Source: Mycobacterium sp.
Lineage (GTDB): Bacteria; Actinomycetota; Actinomycetes; Mycobacteriales; Mycobacteriaceae
Direction of reading: 5' to 3'
DNA: 32,842 bases
NCBI GenBank assembly: GCA_025965895.1
Contig: JAOPWC010000081.1
Span: 1-32,842 of the forward strand
Each line of letters begins with the position of its first letter. Positions within the stretch are counted from its first letter, which is position 1. Below the pieces are notes generated by a model that was given only the letters and a program-made list of their open reading frames with translations, did no database searches and had not been told where the DNA came from. This document shows positions 30,425 to 32,842 of the stretch, in pieces. A program made the position numbers and the translations under genes.

Positions 30425-30651
30425 ATGCGCGGCCGGCTGGGTGCCTACGCGCGATGGGCCAACACCGAGGACCGCTTCGTGGCCACTCAGGCGGCGCGTG
30501 ACGGCTTCTATGCCAAGTTTGAGCGGGAGGTTAGATCCCGAAGGCAAACTGTCCCCCCAGGAGCGCGCGAAACGCGCCGAATACGCCGCGCAAGGCCCAC
30601 ATGAAGCGGATGGCGTTGAAAGCCGCGAACAAGCGCCGCCGTGGCCAATAA
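30425..30651 (+). pseudogene. Small actinobacterial ORF broken by two +1 frameshifts
   Basis: Translation in three successive frames gives one continuous short basic protein of about 75 residues. MRGRLGAYARWANTEDRF...KFEREV runs from the ATG at 30425. It then continues as DPEGKLSPQERAKRAEYAA after one extra base near 30532-30534 (GTT-A-GAT). It then ends as KAHMKRMALKAANKRRRGQ after one extra base near 30590. The pattern (R)GRLGAYARWA...FEREVDP.G.L...ERAKRAE.A...RMALKA is that of a small hypothetical protein common in actinobacterial mobile regions, often near plasmid-like genes. Two insertions in 227 bp suggest decay, or sequencing errors; a programmed frameshift is less likely. Its function is unknown. 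Confidence 0.65.
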
Positions 30652-30866
30652 GAGGCGGATGGTCAAGAGGGCGCCGCGGGCCGGTGTTCCCCCCGACATG
30701 CCGGTACCACGCCGTTCTACGGACTGGTCAAGGCCGAGATTTCGACCCACCCCTCCCGCATTTAACCGCACATTTTCTGGTTGTGTGATGGCGCGAGCCG
30801 TTCCAACGTGTAGTCGTTGCGGCGGTTCCGCCGGAGGTGTAGACCGCCCCGCCAGTACTGGCCTTA
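30652..30866. other. Spacer between the broken small ORF and the exonuclease, no gene
   Basis: Nothing is supported in this ~215-bp stretch. A plus-strand frame from 30641 runs into the antisense of the exonuclease gene and contains a CSRCGG motif, but it has no clear start signal. The gene ends here are convergent, and no strong terminator hairpin was seen. Confidence 0.3.
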
Positions 30867-32798
30867 CTACAGGTCGTAGTCCGGCTCGGGATCGTGGTCG
30901 AGTTCGACAGGCCGCCACGTCGGTCGCCAGTAATCGTCCTGTTGCTTGCGGTGGGCTGCCCATTCGTCGAGTTCCCTTTGCCGCTCAAAAGCTTTGAACT
31001 CTGCCTCGCGAATCGCTTCATCTAGCCGTACCCGCGCCTCTCGGGGGCTGAGCATAGGTATGCCGAGCCGGCGTGCAGCGTTGTGGCAGGTGTCGACTGC
31101 GTCTGGTGATGTCGTAGCAAGCCATTGGACGGTTTTGGTGATGTTCACCGCGATCTTCGCGCCGTACGACTCCGCTCGTTCACGAAGGCTTACAGAGTCG
31201 CTGTCGTCACCGACGATTCCAACCCTGAGGCCACGCAAATACCGGGCCTCGGGGGATGGTTCCGGTTCTGCACAAGCGTCGATGACCTTCTTTATCTTCT
31301 CCGCCAGAGCATCTAGCCCAAGTGCCTCAGCAAGTAGAAACATCTCGCGCCGCCGCAGCGGCGTAAGCCGGCTCCAGTCAGCGGATGCTTCCTCGCTAAA
31401 CGCTGATGTCCATGCGGCCTGGTGAAGCTGGCGCAGCTGCGTGCCGGTCAATCTGGTTAAGCGGGCCTGAGCACTGAGCGCAGATGCCTCCTTCATGGTG
31501 AGTCGACCGTCTTCTACGCAATCGGTGAGTAGCTCCCGGTACCGGCCTATCGCTTTCTCATCACCGCACCGGGGTGTGTCCGATTGAGGGAACGATGCGA
31601 GAAGCTCGGCGACCGACGCCTTGAGCAATGGCATGGGCCGGCAGCTGATCGGACAGGTATCAAAACCTGTGGGAGCGGGTGAGGTCTTCGGCGGCGGTTG
31701 TGTGAGATAGAGCGGTTGAGGCGCATCCCGTAGCAGCCAGAGGAAGACCTCACGCACAGACCGCGCATCACCCAGGGCGGTATGCATGTTGGCTGCCCAT
31801 TGACCGGTCGCTGTCTTGTACATCGAGATCAGGCTGTAGGCGCGTCCATCCAATTGCCTACGGGCAGTTTGGAGCGTACAGACACCAATGGTTTCCGGAA
31901 GCCGCAACTTTGTGCTTTTTGCTACTGCACTCAGGAAGGATTCCTCGAACTCCATGTTGTGAGCTACGAGAACGGTTCCCGAAATGAACCCGAATACCTC
32001 GGGCAGCACTTGGTCAATCGACGGTGCTCCGACGAGATCCGCGTCACTGATCTCATGGTGGGCGCGGGCTTCAGGAGAAGACCCGGGACTGTTGACTAAG
32101 GTCGCGAACTCGTCCACAACTGTCCCGTCGGGGCGAAACTTCACAAGCCCTAGCTCCACGATCTTGTCGCTCTCCGCGTCTAGGCCCGTCGTTTCAAGGT
32201 CGATCGCCGTAAAGAGCTGGTCTTCTGTCGAATAGGCAGTACGCGTCCTAGTCAGCAACGCCCGCTTAATCCCCGACGTCGACTTCCCTCGTGGCCGCGA
32301 CCGCGCCCTAACGGGCGGTGAAGCCTGCGGTATCGGCTCGTCCTTCACGCAATGCGACTGCACGTGGCCTGGGCGCTGCCCGACAGGCGGGACGGTTAAC
32401 AAAATTGATGCAATGGGTTGCGCAGCGTCGGCGCGTGAAACCTGCACTTGCCAGTTGAGGCCTTGAGGAGTGCTGAGTTCCACCACTCCATACAACATGA
32501 TGGCCAGCATGGGGTTGTTGCTGTATCGGCGATCAGGGCCACCCTTGACATTCACGTATTGCCAGGTCCGTCCGACCTGGACAGCATCGCCGGACACCGA
32601 ACCGGGGGTTTCGTGGAAGCGCACCTGCGTGCTTGACACCTGCAAGTATTGATAAGCGACGTCGCTGTACCGCTTGCCTTCTCTAACCAATAGCCGGTCG
32701 GGTAGAAAATACAAGGAGCAATGATCAGAACCTGTGGATGGTTCTCGGCGAGGTGACGTGAGTGGGCGCACCTTCCCGGGAATGATCTGAAAGTCCAA
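30867..32798 (-). CDS. DEDDh exonuclease - TerB-like - BRCT fusion protein
   Basis: This 643-aa multidomain protein starts with a beta-rich N-terminal module (28-108; YFLPDRLLV, TWQYVN, GGPDRRYSNN), which I have seen in other actinobacterial proteins but cannot name with certainty. A DnaQ-like 3'-5' exonuclease follows (about 194-360): motif I AIDLETTGL (D200, E202), motif II VAHNMEFEESFL (Glu 285 where Asp is usual), motif III MHTALGDA (H339, D344). A TerB-like helical domain (about 418-505; LLTDCVEDGRLTMKEASAL) and a BRCT-like C-terminus (about 520-595; LRGLRVGIVG) complete it. The start is TTG at 32798, bounded by an in-frame TGA upstream; GTG at residue 10 is an alternative, so the true N-terminus is unsure. 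Its GC and codon use look lower than the chromosomal genes. A role in DNA repair or in protecting the element or host is inference. Confidence 0.8.
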   Translation of the reverse strand: MDFQIIPGKVRPLTSPRREPSTGSDHCSLYFLPDRLLVREGKRYSDVAYQYLQVSSTQVRFHETPGSVSGDAVQVGRTWQYVNVKGGPDRRYSNNPMLAIMLYGVVELSTPQGLNWQVQVSRADAAQPIASILLTVPPVGQRPGHVQSHCVKDEPIPQASPPVRARSRPRGKSTSGIKRALLTRTRTAYSTEDQLFTAIDLETTGLDAESDKIVELGLVKFRPDGTVVDEFATLVNSPGSSPEARAHHEISDADLVGAPSIDQVLPEVFGFISGTVLVAHNMEFEESFLSAVAKSTKLRLPETIGVCTLQTARRQLDGRAYSLISMYKTATGQWAANMHTALGDARSVREVFLWLLRDAPQPLYLTQPPPKTSPAPTGFDTCPISCRPMPLLKASVAELLASFPQSDTPRCGDEKAIGRYRELLTDCVEDGRLTMKEASALSAQARLTRLTGTQLRQLHQAAWTSAFSEEASADWSRLTPLRRREMFLLAEALGLDALAEKIKKVIDACAEPEPSPEARYLRGLRVGIVGDDSDSVSLRERAESYGAKIAVNITKTVQWLATTSPDAVDTCHNAARRLGIPMLSPREARVRLDEAIREAEFKAFERQRELDEWAAHRKQQDDYWRPTWRPVELDHDPEPDYDL

Positions 32799-32842
32799 TA
32801 GCTCTGATCAAGGGCCGGCGTTAGCGCGCTGGTTCGGGAAGG

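Overview
The window is actinobacterial and almost certainly from a rapidly growing Mycobacterium (Mycolicibacterium). It is GC-rich, has many GTG starts and 4-bp stop/start overlaps, and carries the gene order known around M. tuberculosis Rv1691-Rv1713: TPR protein, HAD phosphatase, small ORF, tlyA, nadK, recN, steA-like, mctB/steB-like, pyrG, ADP-ribose Nudix, xerD, parA-like, scpA, scpB, rluB-like, cmk, der. A 5S rRNA gene and a strong terminator lie just upstream. This fits the second rRNA operon (rrnB) of fast growers, which sits between tyrS and this block; slow growers lack it. The species assignment is inference.

Layout. (1) 1-230: end of an rRNA operon. (2) 241-11422: plus-strand housekeeping block with tightly coupled genes for rRNA methylation, NADP synthesis, DNA repair, envelope/cytokinesis, CTP synthesis, nucleotide clean-up and chromosome dimer resolution. 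(3) 11419-13480: a divergent pair, a Tat-exported polysaccharide deacetylase (minus) and a UppP undecaprenyl-diphosphatase (plus), both with promoters that look leaderless or nearly so. (4) 13546-18829: segregation/condensation operon (parA-scpA-scpB-rluB-cmk-der), headed by a 15-codon reading frame that overlaps the parA start. (5) 18839-23421, minus strand: a signalling cluster of a 753-aa histidine kinase with two membrane-plus-kinase-like halves, a small membrane-anchored protein and a LuxR-type response regulator, separated by long intergenic stretches with perfect inverted repeats. (6) 23920-24702: a TSUP permease. (7) 24778-24851: tRNA-Pro(GGG), the attachment site of an integrated element.

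The element runs from the tRNA to beyond the right edge: tyrosine integrase and a MerR-like excisionase (minus strand), a ~600-bp stretch without clear genes, three perfect hairpins that look like a transfer origin or operator, a MobF relaxase-helicase (TraA/TrwC type), a small actinobacterial ORF broken by two single-base frameshifts, and a 643-aa exonuclease-TerB-BRCT fusion. No coupling protein, type IV secretion gene or second attachment site is in view, so the element is either an integrative mobilizable element or one end of a larger conjugative element.

The most interesting parts are the hairpin array before the relaxase, the exonuclease-TerB-BRCT protein with a Glu in exonuclease motif II, the doubled histidine kinase, and the candidate leaderless small ORF in front of parA.
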